NCBI GenBank assembly: GCA_020062805.1
Contig: JAGUVP010000102.1
Span: 1-15,519, forward strand
Source: Candidatus Bipolaricaulis sp.
GTDB taxonomy: Bacteria; Bipolaricaulota; Bipolaricaulia; Bipolaricaulales; Bipolaricaulaceae
Direction of reading: 5' to 3'
Length of the DNA: 15,519 bases
Both the position numbers and the translations under genes were made by a program. The stretch's first letter is position 1; each line of letters starts with the position of its first letter. Shown here in pieces: positions 1 through 8,050 of this stretch. The notes beneath the pieces are model-generated. The model made no database searches and was not told the DNA's origin. It was given only the letters and a program-made list of their open reading frames with translations.

Positions 1-1944
1 GCCGCCAGCTCCCACACCGGGGCGATGGCCGGGGAGGATTCGGTGTACGACGCCGCGTTCCGGCGGGCGGGGATGGTCCGCGTGTACGAGATCGGCGACC
101 TGTTCGACTCCGCTGAGCTGCTGGCGAAGATCCGACCTCCACGCGGGTCGCGGTTGGCGATCCTCACCAACGCCGGCGGACCGGGCGTGATGGCCACCGA
201 CGCCCTCATCGCCCGCCGGGGGACCCTCGCTCAGCTCTCCCCGGAAACGATGGCCAAGCTGAACGAGATCCTGCCCAAGTTCTGGTCCCACGGGAACCCG
301 GTGGACGTGCTGGGGGACGCCCCGCCCGAGCGGTACGCGACGGCGCTGGAAATCCTGTTGGCGGATCCGGGAGTGGACGCGGTGATCGCCGTTCTCGCCC
401 CTCAGTCCGTGACGGACCCCACCACCACCGCCCGCGAGGTGAGCGCGATCGCGGCGAAATCCGCGAAGCCCGTGCTCGCGGCGTGGATGGGTGGGCGGCT
501 GATGCGCGACGGGATCGAGCTCTTCAACCGAGCCAGCGTCCCCACCTACGCCACCCCCGACCAGGCGGTGGAGGCGTTCATGCACCTCGTGGACTACGCC
601 CGCAACCTTGAGCTCCTCTACGAAACCCCGCGCGAGATGCCCGTCCGCCTCTCCCTCGACCAGGCGACGATCCGCAAACAGGTCCGGCCGCTCCTCGAGA
701 AGGCGGAGATCCTCTCCGAGCAGGACTCGAAAGAGATCCTGGCTGCGTACGGGATCCCGGTGGTGCTGCCCCAGACCGCGCACACGGCTGACGAGGCGGT
801 CACCGCAGCGAAGAAGGCGGGATACCCGGTCGTGCTGAAGATTCTGTCCCCGGACATCACCCACAAGACCGACGTCGGAGGGGTGGCTCTCGGACTCCAC
901 AGCGACGACGAGGTCCGGGCGGCGTTCGCGCGGATGATGGACACGGTGCGCCAACGCCGACCAGAGGCGCGGATCGAGGGGATCACCGTGCAGCGGATGA
1001 TCGACACATCGAGAGGGTTCGAGCTTCTCGTGGGGGCGAAGAAGGACCCCACGTTCGGATCCGTGCTCATGATGGGAATGGGGGGCATCGCTGCCGAGGT
1101 GTACAAGGACACCGCTTTGGCACTCCCGCCGTTGAACGAACGCCTCACGCGACGCCGACTGGAGTCGCTCCAGAGCTGGCCACTCATCGAGGGATACCGC
1201 GGGAAACCCGGCGCAGACCTCGATCTCCTCGTGGAGACGATCATGCGCGTCTCGTACCTCATCGCCGACTACCCGGAGATCAAGGAACTCGACATCAACC
1301 CCCTCGTGGCCTCGCCGGACGAGGTGGTGGCCGTGGACGCACGCATCGTCGTGGACGAGGAGGCCCTGAAGAACCCGCCGCGGCCCTACGCCCATCTCGC
1401 GATCCGCCCCTACCCCGAGGGTTATTCCCGCTCGGTCACTCTTCGCAACGGGACGAAGGTGCTCCTGCGGCCGATCCGTCCTGAGGACGAACCGATGTGG
1501 CACGAGATGCTCGCCGTTTCGTCGCGGGAGTCCATCCGGTTCCGGTTCCGGTACCTGTTCAAGCAGTCCACCCACCAAATGGCAATCCCGTTCTGTTTCA
1601 TCGACTACGACCGGGAGATGGCGATCGTGGCCGAGGTCGAGGAGGCGGGGCGGAAGAAGATCGCCGGGGTGGGGCGGCTCGTCGTGGGCCCGGATCCCAC
1701 CAACGCCGAGTACGCAGTGTTCGTGGCCGACCCGTGGCAGAACCAAGGGCTCGGGGGAACGCTCACCGACTACTGCCTGGAGATCGCCCGCAGTTGGGGC
1801 GTTCAGGTGGTGAAGGCGGAGACCACGCCGGACAACGTGCGGATGATCGCGATCTTCCAGCACCGTGGGTTCGCGATCGAACACCACACAAAGGACGGGG
1901 TGGTCCTCGCCCAGCTCCTCCAGGGTACCCGCGAAACCCCGTAG
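1..1944 (+). CDS. ADP-forming acyl-CoA synthetase / GNAT acetyltransferase fusion (Pat-like), 5' end cut by window edge
   Basis: The reading frame is open from base 1, so the protein enters from outside the window; 647 residues are visible. The ATG at 25 is internal, because the eight residues before it (AASSHTGA) belong to the conserved SHTG(A/S) motif of the family. Residues 1 to about 210 are the end of the CoA-ligase half. His5 (bases 13-15) is the residue phosphorylated in ADP-forming acetyl-CoA synthetases. Residues ~235-460 are the ATP-grasp half, with [13 protein letters not shown] (His288, the second conserved His), a [12 protein letters not shown] stretch and ELDINPL. Residues ~475-640 are a GNAT domain with the acetyl-CoA-binding QNQGLG (580-585). 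This order matches Pat/PatZ lysine acetyltransferases, about 880-900 residues long, so some 240 residues are missing. In Salmonella Pat the synthetase half has lost its catalytic His; here it is kept, so acetate:CoA ligase activity is possible. It converges with fhs. Acs, the classic Pat target, lies 4 kb away. Family is certain; activity is inferred. Confidence 0.93.
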   Translation, partial: AASSHTGAMAGEDSVYDAAFRRAGMVRVYEIGDLFDSAELLAKIRPPRGSRLAILTNAGGPGVMATDALIARRGTLAQLSPETMAKLNEILPKFWSHGNPVDVLGDAPPERYATALEILLADPGVDAVIAVLAPQSVTDPTTTAREVSAIAAKSAKPVLAAWMGGRLMRDGIELFNRASVPTYATPDQAVEAFMHLVDYARNLELLYETPREMPVRLSLDQATIRKQVRPLLEKAEILSEQDSKEILAAYGIPVVLPQTAHTADEAVTAAKKAGYPVVLKILSPDITHKTDVGGVALGLHSDDEVRAAFARMMDTVRQRRPEARIEGITVQRMIDTSRGFELLVGAKKDPTFGSVLMMGMGGIAAEVYKDTALALPPLNERLTRRRLESLQSWPLIEGYRGKPGADLDLLVETIMRVSYLIADYPEIKELDINPLVASPDEVVAVDARIVVDEEALKNPPRPYAHLAIRPYPEGYSRSVTLRNGTKVLLRPIRPEDEPMWHEMLAVSSRESIRFRFRYLFKQSTHQMAIPFCFIDYDREMAIVAEVEEAGRKKIAGVGRLVVGPDPTNAEYAVFVADPWQNQGLGGTLTDYCLEIARSWGVQVVKAETTPDNVRMIAIFQHRGFAIEHHTKDGVVLAQLLQGTRETP

Positions 1945-2000
1945 GGGCGCAGTCGGAAGGGCAGTTCGCCCGTTAGCTGTTCCTTGGTTCCGTGAAAGGC

Positions 2001-2021
2001 CGTCGCAGACAAGCTGCGACG
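2001..2021. terminator. hairpin between convergent genes, possible bidirectional terminator
   Basis: A perfect 8-bp inverted repeat, CGTCGCAG and CTGCGACG, encloses the 5-base loop ACAAG, 56 bp after the stop of the synthetase/GNAT gene and 59 bp after the stop of fhs. A hairpin between two convergent stops fits a shared terminator. Neither side has a proper U-tract: the minus-strand read-out continues GCCTTTCAC. Termination efficiency is therefore doubtful. The rest of the 136-bp gap holds only a weak CGGCC/GGCCG hairpin at 2048-2060. Confidence 0.4.
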
Positions 2022-2080
2022 CTACGATCGCTTCCTAGTACCCCGTCCGGCCGGAGGCCGCGATCCTCCCCCACAGGCCC

Positions 2081-3841
2081 CTAGAACAGGCCGCGGACCT
2101 CGCCCGTCTCGGGATCCACGTCCACCCGGCGGAACGCGGGGTCGGACGCCGTGCCGGGCATGAGGGTGATTGCGCCGGCCACCGGGCACAGGAACCGCGC
2201 CCCGGCGAAGAGGAGGACATCCCGGATGGGCAGAGTCCACCCCTTGGGGACACCCTTCAGATCCGGATCGTGGGAGAGCGAGAGGTGGGTCTTGACCATC
2301 ATCGTCGCGTAGTCGCGGAACCGTGGATCGGCCTCGAACGCCTTCGCCTTCTCCTCCGCCTCCGGGCTCCACGCGACCCCATCCGCCCCGTACACCTCCC
2401 GGGCGATCCGCTCCACCCGCTCCCGGAGCGGCAGTTCCAGGGGGTACAGGAAGTCGAACTCCGACCGCTCCGCGCACGCCTCGATCACGGCGTCGGCCAG
2501 TTCGAGGGCTCCCTCCCCTCCCTTGCGCCAGTGCTCGCCCACCGCGCAGCGGGCGCCGGCCCGCTCCACGTGGCGCCGGACGAGGTTCACCTCGGCCCCG
2601 GTGTCGGTTTGGAATCGATTGATGCACACCACTGGCTTCACCCCCGACTTGCGCACGATCGCGATGTGGTGGAGGAGGTTTGCGATGCCCCGCTCGAGGA
2701 GCTCGAGGTTCTCCTCCCTGTACTCCTTAGGGAGGGACCTCCCCGGCACGACGCGCGATCCGCCGCCGTGCATCTTCAGGGCGCGGATCGTGGCCGTAAC
2801 CACGGACACGTGGGGGGTGAGGCCACTCAGGCGGCACTTCACATTCCAGAACTTCTCGAACCCAATGTCAGCCCCGAACCCGCTCTCCGTGACGTGGTAG
2901 TCCCACAGCTTCAACCCCAGTCGGTCGGCGAGGATCGAGGACTGACCGACGGCGATGTTCGCAAACGGACCGGCATGGACGAGGACCGGCTGGTACTCGA
3001 TGGTGGAGCACAGGGTCGGGTGGAGGGCGTTCCGCATCCACGCTGCCATCGCCCCCCCCACCTCGAGGTCGTCGCAGGTGATCGGGTTCCCTCGTTTGTC
3101 GTAGGCCACTGTGATCTCCCCGATCCGCGCCCGGAGGTCCCGCAGGTCGCGCGCGATGGAGAGGATCGCCATCAGCTCTGAGGACACCGAGATCTGGAAC
3201 CCCGACTCCATCGGGAGACCGTTCCCCTTCCCTCCGAGGCCGATCACGACCTGGCGGAGGGCCTGGGCGCAGAAGTCCATCGCCCACCTCATCTCCACCC
3301 GACGAGGGTCGATGTCCAGACGCCGCAGTCCCCGCTTGGCGAGGGCTTCGTCCGCGTAATTCGCTTCGTGGTGGAGGCGCGCGGTGAGGGCGACCAAGGC
3401 CAGGTTGTGGGCGTTCGTGATCGCGTCGATGTCCCCCGTTAGGCCCATCGTGAACTCGGTCATCGGGATGAGGAGGGCGTTCCCACCGCCGGCAGCCGTG
3501 CCCTTGATGTTCATCGAGGGACCGCCCGACGGCTGCCGGATCGCCCCGCCCGCCCGCATCCCACGGCGGGAGAGGCCCCCGATCAAGCCGAGGGTGGTGG
3601 TGGTCTTGCCTTCCCCGAGCGGGGTGGGGGTGATGGCGGTGATCTCGACGTATCTGCCGGTGGGCGCGTCGCCCAGCCGGTCGAGGATCCGACGGGTGTC
3701 GAGCTTGGCGATCGGGCCGTAGGGGAGGACCTCGTCCGCCTTGAGGCCCAGCCTCTTCTGCCACTCGGAAGAGGACGGCATCCCCTTCTCCGCCTCGGCT
3801 GCGATCTCCCAGTCTGCTCGTTTCGTTGGGTCATAGGCCAT
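2081..3841 (-). CDS. fhs: formate--tetrahydrofolate ligase
   Basis: The enzyme makes 10-formyltetrahydrofolate from formate, ATP and tetrahydrofolate in the cytoplasm, the entry of formate into folate C1 metabolism and the methyl branch of the Wood-Ljungdahl pathway. The 586-residue product is slightly longer than the usual ~555-560. The ATP-binding loop [13 protein letters not shown] is at 71-83, followed by [14 protein letters not shown] (101-114), TAAGGG (115-120) and TGDIDAIT (135-142). Later come [14 protein letters not shown] and [13 protein letters not shown], and the C-terminus has [10 protein letters not shown] and ends GLF, as the family does. The [19 protein letters not shown] stretch differs from the REPSLGPVFGIKGGAAGGG form of clostridial enzymes, suggesting a divergent subfamily. 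The ATG at 3841 is chosen because an AGGTGA ribosome-binding site (3848-3853) lies 6 nt upstream, overlapping the folD stop codon. It is the last gene of a transporter-folD-fhs run, with probable translational coupling to folD. Identity is very secure. Confidence 0.97.
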   Translation of the reverse strand: MAYDPTKRADWEIAAEAEKGMPSSSEWQKRLGLKADEVLPYGPIAKLDTRRILDRLGDAPTGRYVEITAITPTPLGEGKTTTTLGLIGGLSRRGMRAGGAIRQPSGGPSMNIKGTAAGGGNALLIPMTEFTMGLTGDIDAITNAHNLALVALTARLHHEANYADEALAKRGLRRLDIDPRRVEMRWAMDFCAQALRQVVIGLGGKGNGLPMESGFQISVSSELMAILSIARDLRDLRARIGEITVAYDKRGNPITCDDLEVGGAMAAWMRNALHPTLCSTIEYQPVLVHAGPFANIAVGQSSILADRLGLKLWDYHVTESGFGADIGFEKFWNVKCRLSGLTPHVSVVTATIRALKMHGGGSRVVPGRSLPKEYREENLELLERGIANLLHHIAIVRKSGVKPVVCINRFQTDTGAEVNLVRRHVERAGARCAVGEHWRKGGEGALELADAVIEACAERSEFDFLYPLELPLRERVERIAREVYGADGVAWSPEAEEKAKAFEADPRFRDYATMMVKTHLSLSHDPDLKGVPKGWTLPIRDVLLFAGARFLCPVAGAITLMPGTASDPAFRRVDVDPETGEVRGLF

Positions 3842-3847
3842 CGTCGC

Positions 3848-3853
3848 TCACCT
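3848..3853 (-). promoter_or_regulatory. ribosome-binding site of fhs overlapping the folD stop
   Basis: On the minus strand the sequence reads GAGGTGA, 6 nt before the fhs ATG, and its TGA is also the folD stop codon. This fixes the fhs start and suggests that ribosomes finishing folD can reinitiate on fhs. Confidence 0.75.
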
Positions 3854-4735
3854 CGCGTCCTGAGTCTGCGCCTCACAAGCCGCCACGGTGTTGACCAGGA
3901 GCATGGTCACCGTCATCGGCCCCACCCCTCCCGGGACAGGGGTGATTGCCGCCGCCTTCTCCCGTAGGGCGCCGAAGTCCGTATCCCCCACCAGCCGGTA
4001 ACCCTTGGGGTGGGAGGGATCGTCCACCCGGTTCACCCCCACGTCGATGACCACTGTGCCCTCACGGACCACGTCCGCCGTCACCGTCCGCGGCCGCCCC
4101 ACCGCCACGACGAGGATGTCCGCCTGACGGGTGAACGTCCCTAGGTCGGGCGTGGCTGAATGGCACAGGGTCACCGTGGCATCCCCGCCGGCCCCCTTCT
4201 GGGAGAGGAGGATCGACAGCGGTCGTCCGACGAGGGGACTGCGCCCCACGATCACCACGTGCTTCCCCGCAGGAGGGTACCCGCTGCGGAGGAGAATCTG
4301 TTGAACCGCGTGGGGCGTGCACGGAAGGAGGTACGGGTCACCGCGGACGAGCCGGCCCATGTTCTCGGGATGGAGGCAGTCCACGTCCTTCGCCGGGCTC
4401 ACCGCCCCGCACGCGCGCTCCGCGGATAGACGAGGTGGAAGAGGGAGCTGAACGAGGATCCCGTGGAACCGGAGATCCCCGTTCAGCGAAGCGATCAAGC
4501 CCACGAGCTCGTCCTCCGTCGTCCGCGCGGGGAGAACCGTTGTCTCGGAGAAAAAGCCCAGTCCGTGGGCCGCCTTCTCCTTCTGGCGGACGTACGACGC
4601 CGATGCGGGGTCGTCCCCCACGCGGACGATGGCCAGGCCGGGGACAACCCCTCTCCCGGCCAGCCCCGCGACCCGTGCCTGAAGCTCAGCCCGGATCTCG
4701 GCCGCGATCGCTTCTCCGGAGAGGATCCGCCCCAC
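3848..4735 (-). CDS. folD: bifunctional methylene-THF dehydrogenase / methenyl-THF cyclohydrolase
   Basis: FolD interconverts 5,10-methylene-, 5,10-methenyl- and 10-formyl-tetrahydrofolate with NAD(P), the two steps after Fhs. The product is 295 residues, normal for the family. Visible motifs are YVRQKEKA (48-55, catalytic Lys52), GILVQLPLPP (92-101), AKDVDCLHPENMG (115-127), PCTPHAV (138-144), the nucleotide-binding VGRSPLVGRP (163-172), ATVTLCHSAT (186-195), DILVVAVG and the signature ITPVPGGVGPMTV (264-276). The frame stays open far upstream inside the transporter gene, so the start must be inferred. The GTG at 4735, giving MGRILSG, matches the usual MAxILDG beginning and lies 2 nt after the transporter stop, so reinitiation is likely; the SD is weak. 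Next to fhs it forms a C1-folate module. Cofactor choice (NAD or NADP) cannot be read. Nothing appears truncated. Confidence 0.97.
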   Translation of the reverse strand: MGRILSGEAIAAEIRAELQARVAGLAGRGVVPGLAIVRVGDDPASASYVRQKEKAAHGLGFFSETTVLPARTTEDELVGLIASLNGDLRFHGILVQLPLPPRLSAERACGAVSPAKDVDCLHPENMGRLVRGDPYLLPCTPHAVQQILLRSGYPPAGKHVVIVGRSPLVGRPLSILLSQKGAGGDATVTLCHSATPDLGTFTRQADILVVAVGRPRTVTADVVREGTVVIDVGVNRVDDPSHPKGYRLVGDTDFGALREKAAAITPVPGGVGPMTVTMLLVNTVAACEAQTQDAR

Positions 4736-4737
4736 GC

Positions 4738-5976
4738 CTACTTCCCGCTGAGAGCAGGCCGGCGGAACCCGACCAGCGCCACGAGGAGCCCCACGCCTGC
4801 CAGCGCCATCACCGGGGGGAACACCGCGACGTAGGAGCTCGTGAGGTCGCGCAGGAGGCCGGACATGACGTTCCCCAAGATCGCCCCCACGCCGTAGGAG
4901 GTGAACACGAGCCCGTAGTTCTTGGCGTAGTGCTGGGTCCCGAACAGGGTGGCCGTGGCGGCCGGCGCGATGGCCAACCATCCGCCGAGGTTCAGCCACA
5001 AGACGCTGAACCCCACGAAGTACGCAGCTTGGCTGCCACCGGCCCGCCAGAGAAGGAGGGCGGCGAGGAGGATGAGCGCGAACGAGAGCGTTCCCGCGTA
5101 CCGCGGGGTGAGGCGATCCGTCAGCCAGCCGAACAGGGGGCGTCCCACCCCGTTGAACACCGCGAACACGGACACCGCCACAGCGGACAGCCCCGCGGAG
5201 AGGTTCGCCACTTCCTGGCCAAACGGGGCGGCGATGCCGATCGCCATCAGTCCCGCCAGACACCCGATCGTGTACACCCCCCACAACGCCCAGAACGTGG
5301 GCGTGCGCACCATCCGACCCCGATCCATTTCCACAGCTGATGGCTTGGCCTTCCCCTTTGGGGATGCGGCCTTCCACCCCTGGGGCGGGAACCTCATGGG
5401 CAGAGCGGCGAGGACCATGACCGCGAAAAACACGACCCCCATGATCGTGAACGTGCGCAGCGGCCCCTGGGAGGCGATCAGCGCGCTCATGATCGGGGCC
5501 ACCACCAAGGCCGATGCCCCGAACCCGGCCAGCGTGAGCCCGACCGCCAACCCCCGCCGATCCGAGAACCACTTCCCGGCCACGGCGATCGGGCACCCGT
5601 ACGCGATGCCCACCCCAGCCCCACCGATCACCCCGTAGAACAGGGTCAACAGCCCGACGTTCGGGGAGAACCCGGCGAGGATCCACCCCAGGCCCACCAG
5701 AAGACCTCCGAGGATCCCCGTCTTGCGCGGACCCCAGTTCTCGACCAGTCCCCCCGCGAGCGCCATCCCGAGGGCGAACACGGCGAGGAAGGCCATGAAC
5801 GGATACCCCAGCTGCCCCACCTGCGACGGGGGGATCGCCCACGCCGCCTCGAGGGGCTTGCGGAACACACTGAACGCATAGACCGCGCCCATGCACACAT
5901 TGGCCAGGAACCCAAGCGCAATGAACCCCCATCGGCCCTTCTCCGCCGGCAACCCCAACACCCTCATCTCTGCCAT
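4738..5976 (-). CDS. MFS transporter, oxalate/formate antiporter (OFA) family; candidate formate/carboxylate carrier
   Basis: This 412-residue inner-membrane protein has about twelve hydrophobic segments, two six-helix halves joined by a basic hydrophilic loop (~196-225). OFA features include the first helix with NVCMGAVYAFSVF, WFSDRRGLAVGLTLAGFGAS (136-155) and NGVGRPLFG (275-283) in the second half. Arg279 probably corresponds to the functional Arg272 of OxlT. The helix-11 lysine of OxlT (Lys355) appears absent: the local sequence is NYGLVFTSYGVG (353-364), with Tyr361 near the expected place. Oxalate transport is therefore doubtful, and a monocarboxylate such as formate, acetate or lactate is more plausible. 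The gene lies 2 nt upstream of folD and 7 nt plus folD from fhs, which favours a substrate in C1 metabolism. The ATG at 5976 has a strong AGGAGG 8 nt upstream. The family is secure; the substrate is inferred from neighbours. Confidence 0.88.
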   Translation of the reverse strand: MAEMRVLGLPAEKGRWGFIALGFLANVCMGAVYAFSVFRKPLEAAWAIPPSQVGQLGYPFMAFLAVFALGMALAGGLVENWGPRKTGILGGLLVGLGWILAGFSPNVGLLTLFYGVIGGAGVGIAYGCPIAVAGKWFSDRRGLAVGLTLAGFGASALVVAPIMSALIASQGPLRTFTIMGVVFFAVMVLAALPMRFPPQGWKAASPKGKAKPSAVEMDRGRMVRTPTFWALWGVYTIGCLAGLMAIGIAAPFGQEVANLSAGLSAVAVSVFAVFNGVGRPLFGWLTDRLTPRYAGTLSFALILLAALLLWRAGGSQAAYFVGFSVLWLNLGGWLAIAPAATATLFGTQHYAKNYGLVFTSYGVGAILGNVMSGLLRDLTSSYVAVFPPVMALAGVGLLVALVGFRRPALSGK

Positions 5977-5984
5977 AAGCTGTT

Positions 5985-5990
5985 CCTCCT
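5985..5990 (-). promoter_or_regulatory. ribosome-binding site of the OFA transporter
   Basis: AGGAGG within GAGGAGGAA on the minus strand lies 8 nt before the ATG at 5976. This favours that ATG over the second in-frame ATG three codons later. Confidence 0.75.
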
Positions 5991-6001
5991 CGACAAACCT
6001 A

Positions 6002-6027
6002 GAGGGGCGGACCGGAGCCCGCCCCTC
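6002..6027 (-). terminator. GC-rich hairpin between acs and the transporter gene, terminator or attenuator
   Basis: GAGGGGCGG (6002-6010) and CCGCCCCTC (6019-6027) form a perfect 9-bp stem with an 8-base loop, 30 bp after the acs stop and 25 bp before the transporter start. On the minus-strand transcript the stem is followed by TAGGTTTGTC, a poor U-tract. It could end most acs transcripts, lower read-through into transporter-folD-fhs, or protect the 3' end of acs mRNA. Confidence 0.5.
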
Positions 6028-6057
6028 GGTTCTGCTTATGCACTGGCTAAGCTCAAC

Positions 6058-8031
6058 CTAGCCCTTGTAACCCACGACCTTCTGGAGGTCGGTGACGCTC
6101 TCCGGGTTGCGGAGGGTGGTCAGGTCGCCGACGGGCTCGTTCCGCACCAGGGCCTTCAGGATCCGCCGCATGATCTTCCCCGACCGCGTCTTGGGCACAT
6201 CCTCCGTGAAGTAGATCGCCGCCGGCCGCGCCGTGGGACCGATGTGCTGGTCCACCGTCTTGACGAGGTCCTTCTTCAGCTCCTCCGACGGCTGGACCCC
6301 CTTCTTGAGGAGGACGAACGCCACGGGAACCTCGCCCTTGAGGTCATCGGGCTTGGACACCACCGCGACCTCGGTCACGAGCGGGTGCTGGGCTAGCGCG
6401 TCCTCGACCTCGGCCGTGGCCAGACGGTGGCCGGCGACGTTCATCACGTCGTCCACGCGGCCCGTAATGCGAGTGTTCCCGATGTCGTCCATCCGCGCCC
6501 CGTCCTTGGTGAAGTAGAGCTTGGGCCCGAGGTCGCCAAAGTACGTGGCCCGGAACTTCTCCACGTCCCCGTACAGGCCGCGCAAGAGCGCGGGGGGGAA
6601 CGGGGGCTCCATGATGAGGTACCCGCCATCGCCCGTCTTCACGGGAACGCCGCTCGCGTCCACGATCTTCGTGCGGATCCCGGGGAACGCCCGGCCGGCC
6701 ACGGTGGGGATGAACGGCCCGATCCCCGGCATCGCCTGGACGCAGGTCGCGCCGGTCTCGGTCTGCCACCACGTGTCGATAATCGGGCATCGCTTGCCGC
6801 CGATGTGCTCGAAGTACCAGTTCCACGCCTCTTCGTTGATCGGCTCGCCGACTGTGCCCAGGATGCGCAGGGAGGACATGTCATGCTTCGCCGGCCACTC
6901 CTCGCCCCACTTGACGTGCATCCGGATCGCGGTCGGCGCGGTGTAGTACACCGTCACCTTGTGCTTGGCGATGATCTGCCACATCCGGCCGTGGTCCGGG
7001 GCATCGGGCGTTCCCTCGTAGACGACGGTGGCCACCCCGTTCATGAGTGGACCGTAGTTGATGTAGGAGTGCCCGGTGATCCACCCTACGTCGGCGGTGC
7101 AGAAGTGGATGTCGTCCTCGTGGAGGTTGAAGTCCCATTTGCACGTCGCGTACACCTGGACCGCGTACCCGCCGGTGGTGTGCATCACGCCCTTCGGCTT
7201 TCCTGTCGTGCCCGACGTGTAGAGGATGAACGACAGGTCCTCGGCGTCCATCGGCTCGGGGGGACAGCTTGTCGACTGGCCTTTCACAGCGTCGTGGTAC
7301 CACACGTCGCGTCCCTTCTGCATCGGGATCTCGTTCCCCATCCTCCGGACAACGACAGTCTTCTCCACCGAGGTCCCGGCGAGCGCCTGGTCCGCCTGGC
7401 CCTTGAGCGGGATCTGCTTTCCCCGCCGGTAGTACCCGTCGGCGGTGATGAGTGCCTTCGCCCCGCAATCCACGAGCCGATCGCGCAGCGCCTCGGGCGA
7501 GAACGCGGAGAACACCACGGTATGCACCGCGCCGATCCGCACCACGGCCTGCATCGCGATCACGGCCTCCGGGATCATCGGGAGATAAATCCCCACGCGG
7601 TCGCCCTTCTTGATCCCCAGCGCCTTGAGCGCATTGGCGAACCGCGATACCTCGGCGAGCAGTTCCTTGTAGGTGAAGGTCCGGTTGGGCTCGTCCACCG
7701 GCTCCGGCTCCCAGATGAGGGCCGTCTTGTCGCCCTTGCCCGCCTCCACGTGGCGGTCGAGGGAGTTCTGAGAGAGGTTGAGCTTCCCGCCCACGAACCA
7801 CCGATAGGAGTAGAGCTCGTCCTCGTAGACCTTGGTCCACTTTTGGGACCACGTTAGCTCCTCGGCCATCCTTGCCCAGAACGCAAGGGGATCAGCCGCT
7901 GCCTGCTCGTAGATCTTCGGATCCGACACCCAGGCGTGTTGCTTCAGAGTCTCGCTGGGCCAGTACCAGCTCGGTTTGTTGGGATCGGGAACGACCCACT
8001 GCACTCCATCCATCGCCGCTTTCTTCGTCAC
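6058..8031 (-). CDS. acs: acetyl-CoA synthetase (AMP-forming)
   Basis: Acs activates acetate to acetyl-AMP and then acetyl-CoA in the cytoplasm. The 657-residue product has the full set of motifs: YTSGTTGKPKG (271-281), TGHSYINYGP (319-328), VGEP followed by DTWWQTETG (419-427, with the Trp that restricts the pocket to acetate), TGRVDDVMNVAGHRL (523-537) and PKTRSGKIMRR (613-623). Lys619 is the lysine that Pat-type enzymes acetylate to inactivate Acs. The frame continues upstream, but the GTG at 8031 is preferred: AAGGAGG lies 9 nt upstream, and the more distal translation is arginine-rich and unlike the family. An ATG at 8013 is the alternative (651 residues). Divergent from a DUF502-regulator-protease cluster and followed, past a hairpin, by transporter-folD-fhs. 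Its leader carries a 9-bp inverted repeat. Having both Acs and an ADP-forming synthetase in one window suggests control of flux direction. Confidence 0.96.
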   Translation of the reverse strand: MTKKAAMDGVQWVVPDPNKPSWYWPSETLKQHAWVSDPKIYEQAAADPLAFWARMAEELTWSQKWTKVYEDELYSYRWFVGGKLNLSQNSLDRHVEAGKGDKTALIWEPEPVDEPNRTFTYKELLAEVSRFANALKALGIKKGDRVGIYLPMIPEAVIAMQAVVRIGAVHTVVFSAFSPEALRDRLVDCGAKALITADGYYRRGKQIPLKGQADQALAGTSVEKTVVVRRMGNEIPMQKGRDVWYHDAVKGQSTSCPPEPMDAEDLSFILYTSGTTGKPKGVMHTTGGYAVQVYATCKWDFNLHEDDIHFCTADVGWITGHSYINYGPLMNGVATVVYEGTPDAPDHGRMWQIIAKHKVTVYYTAPTAIRMHVKWGEEWPAKHDMSSLRILGTVGEPINEEAWNWYFEHIGGKRCPIIDTWWQTETGATCVQAMPGIGPFIPTVAGRAFPGIRTKIVDASGVPVKTGDGGYLIMEPPFPPALLRGLYGDVEKFRATYFGDLGPKLYFTKDGARMDDIGNTRITGRVDDVMNVAGHRLATAEVEDALAQHPLVTEVAVVSKPDDLKGEVPVAFVLLKKGVQPSEELKKDLVKTVDQHIGPTARPAAIYFTEDVPKTRSGKIMRRILKALVRNEPVGDLTTLRNPESVTDLQKVVGYKG

Positions 8032-8040
8032 TGTGATGTG

Positions 8041-8047
8041 CCTCCTT
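8041..8047 (-). promoter_or_regulatory. ribosome-binding site of acs, fixing a GTG start
   Basis: AAGGAGG on the minus strand lies 9 nt before the GTG at 8031. The next candidate, the ATG at 8013, would be 27 nt away, so the SD selects the GTG. Confidence 0.7.
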
Positions 8048-8050
8048 CGT

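Noticed and set aside
2270..3181. A 303-codon open frame on the plus strand, opposite fhs
   Set aside because: The opposite strand encodes all Fhs motifs; the antisense translation is rich in Arg, His and Pro and resembles no protein.
4435..5340. A 301-codon open frame on the plus strand, opposite folD and the transporter
   Set aside because: It spans two real genes on the other strand and has a compositionally biased translation, as expected for a shadow.
4736..5932. A continuous minus-strand frame that would add about 399 residues to the N-terminus of FolD
   Set aside because: The extra part is an out-of-frame reading of the MFS transporter, Gly/Arg/Pro-rich and without motifs; FolD begins at GTG 4735 according to the family N-terminus.
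6427..7857. A 476-codon open frame on the plus strand, antisense to acs
   Set aside because: It is an Arg/His/Pro-rich shadow created by third-position G+C bias opposite a fully conserved acs; no family pattern, signal or ribosome-binding site supports it.
8028..8036. TCACTGTGA palindrome resembling the arms of a Crp site
   Set aside because: It overlaps the acs start codon and lacks the six-base spacer of a TGTGA-N6-TCACA site.
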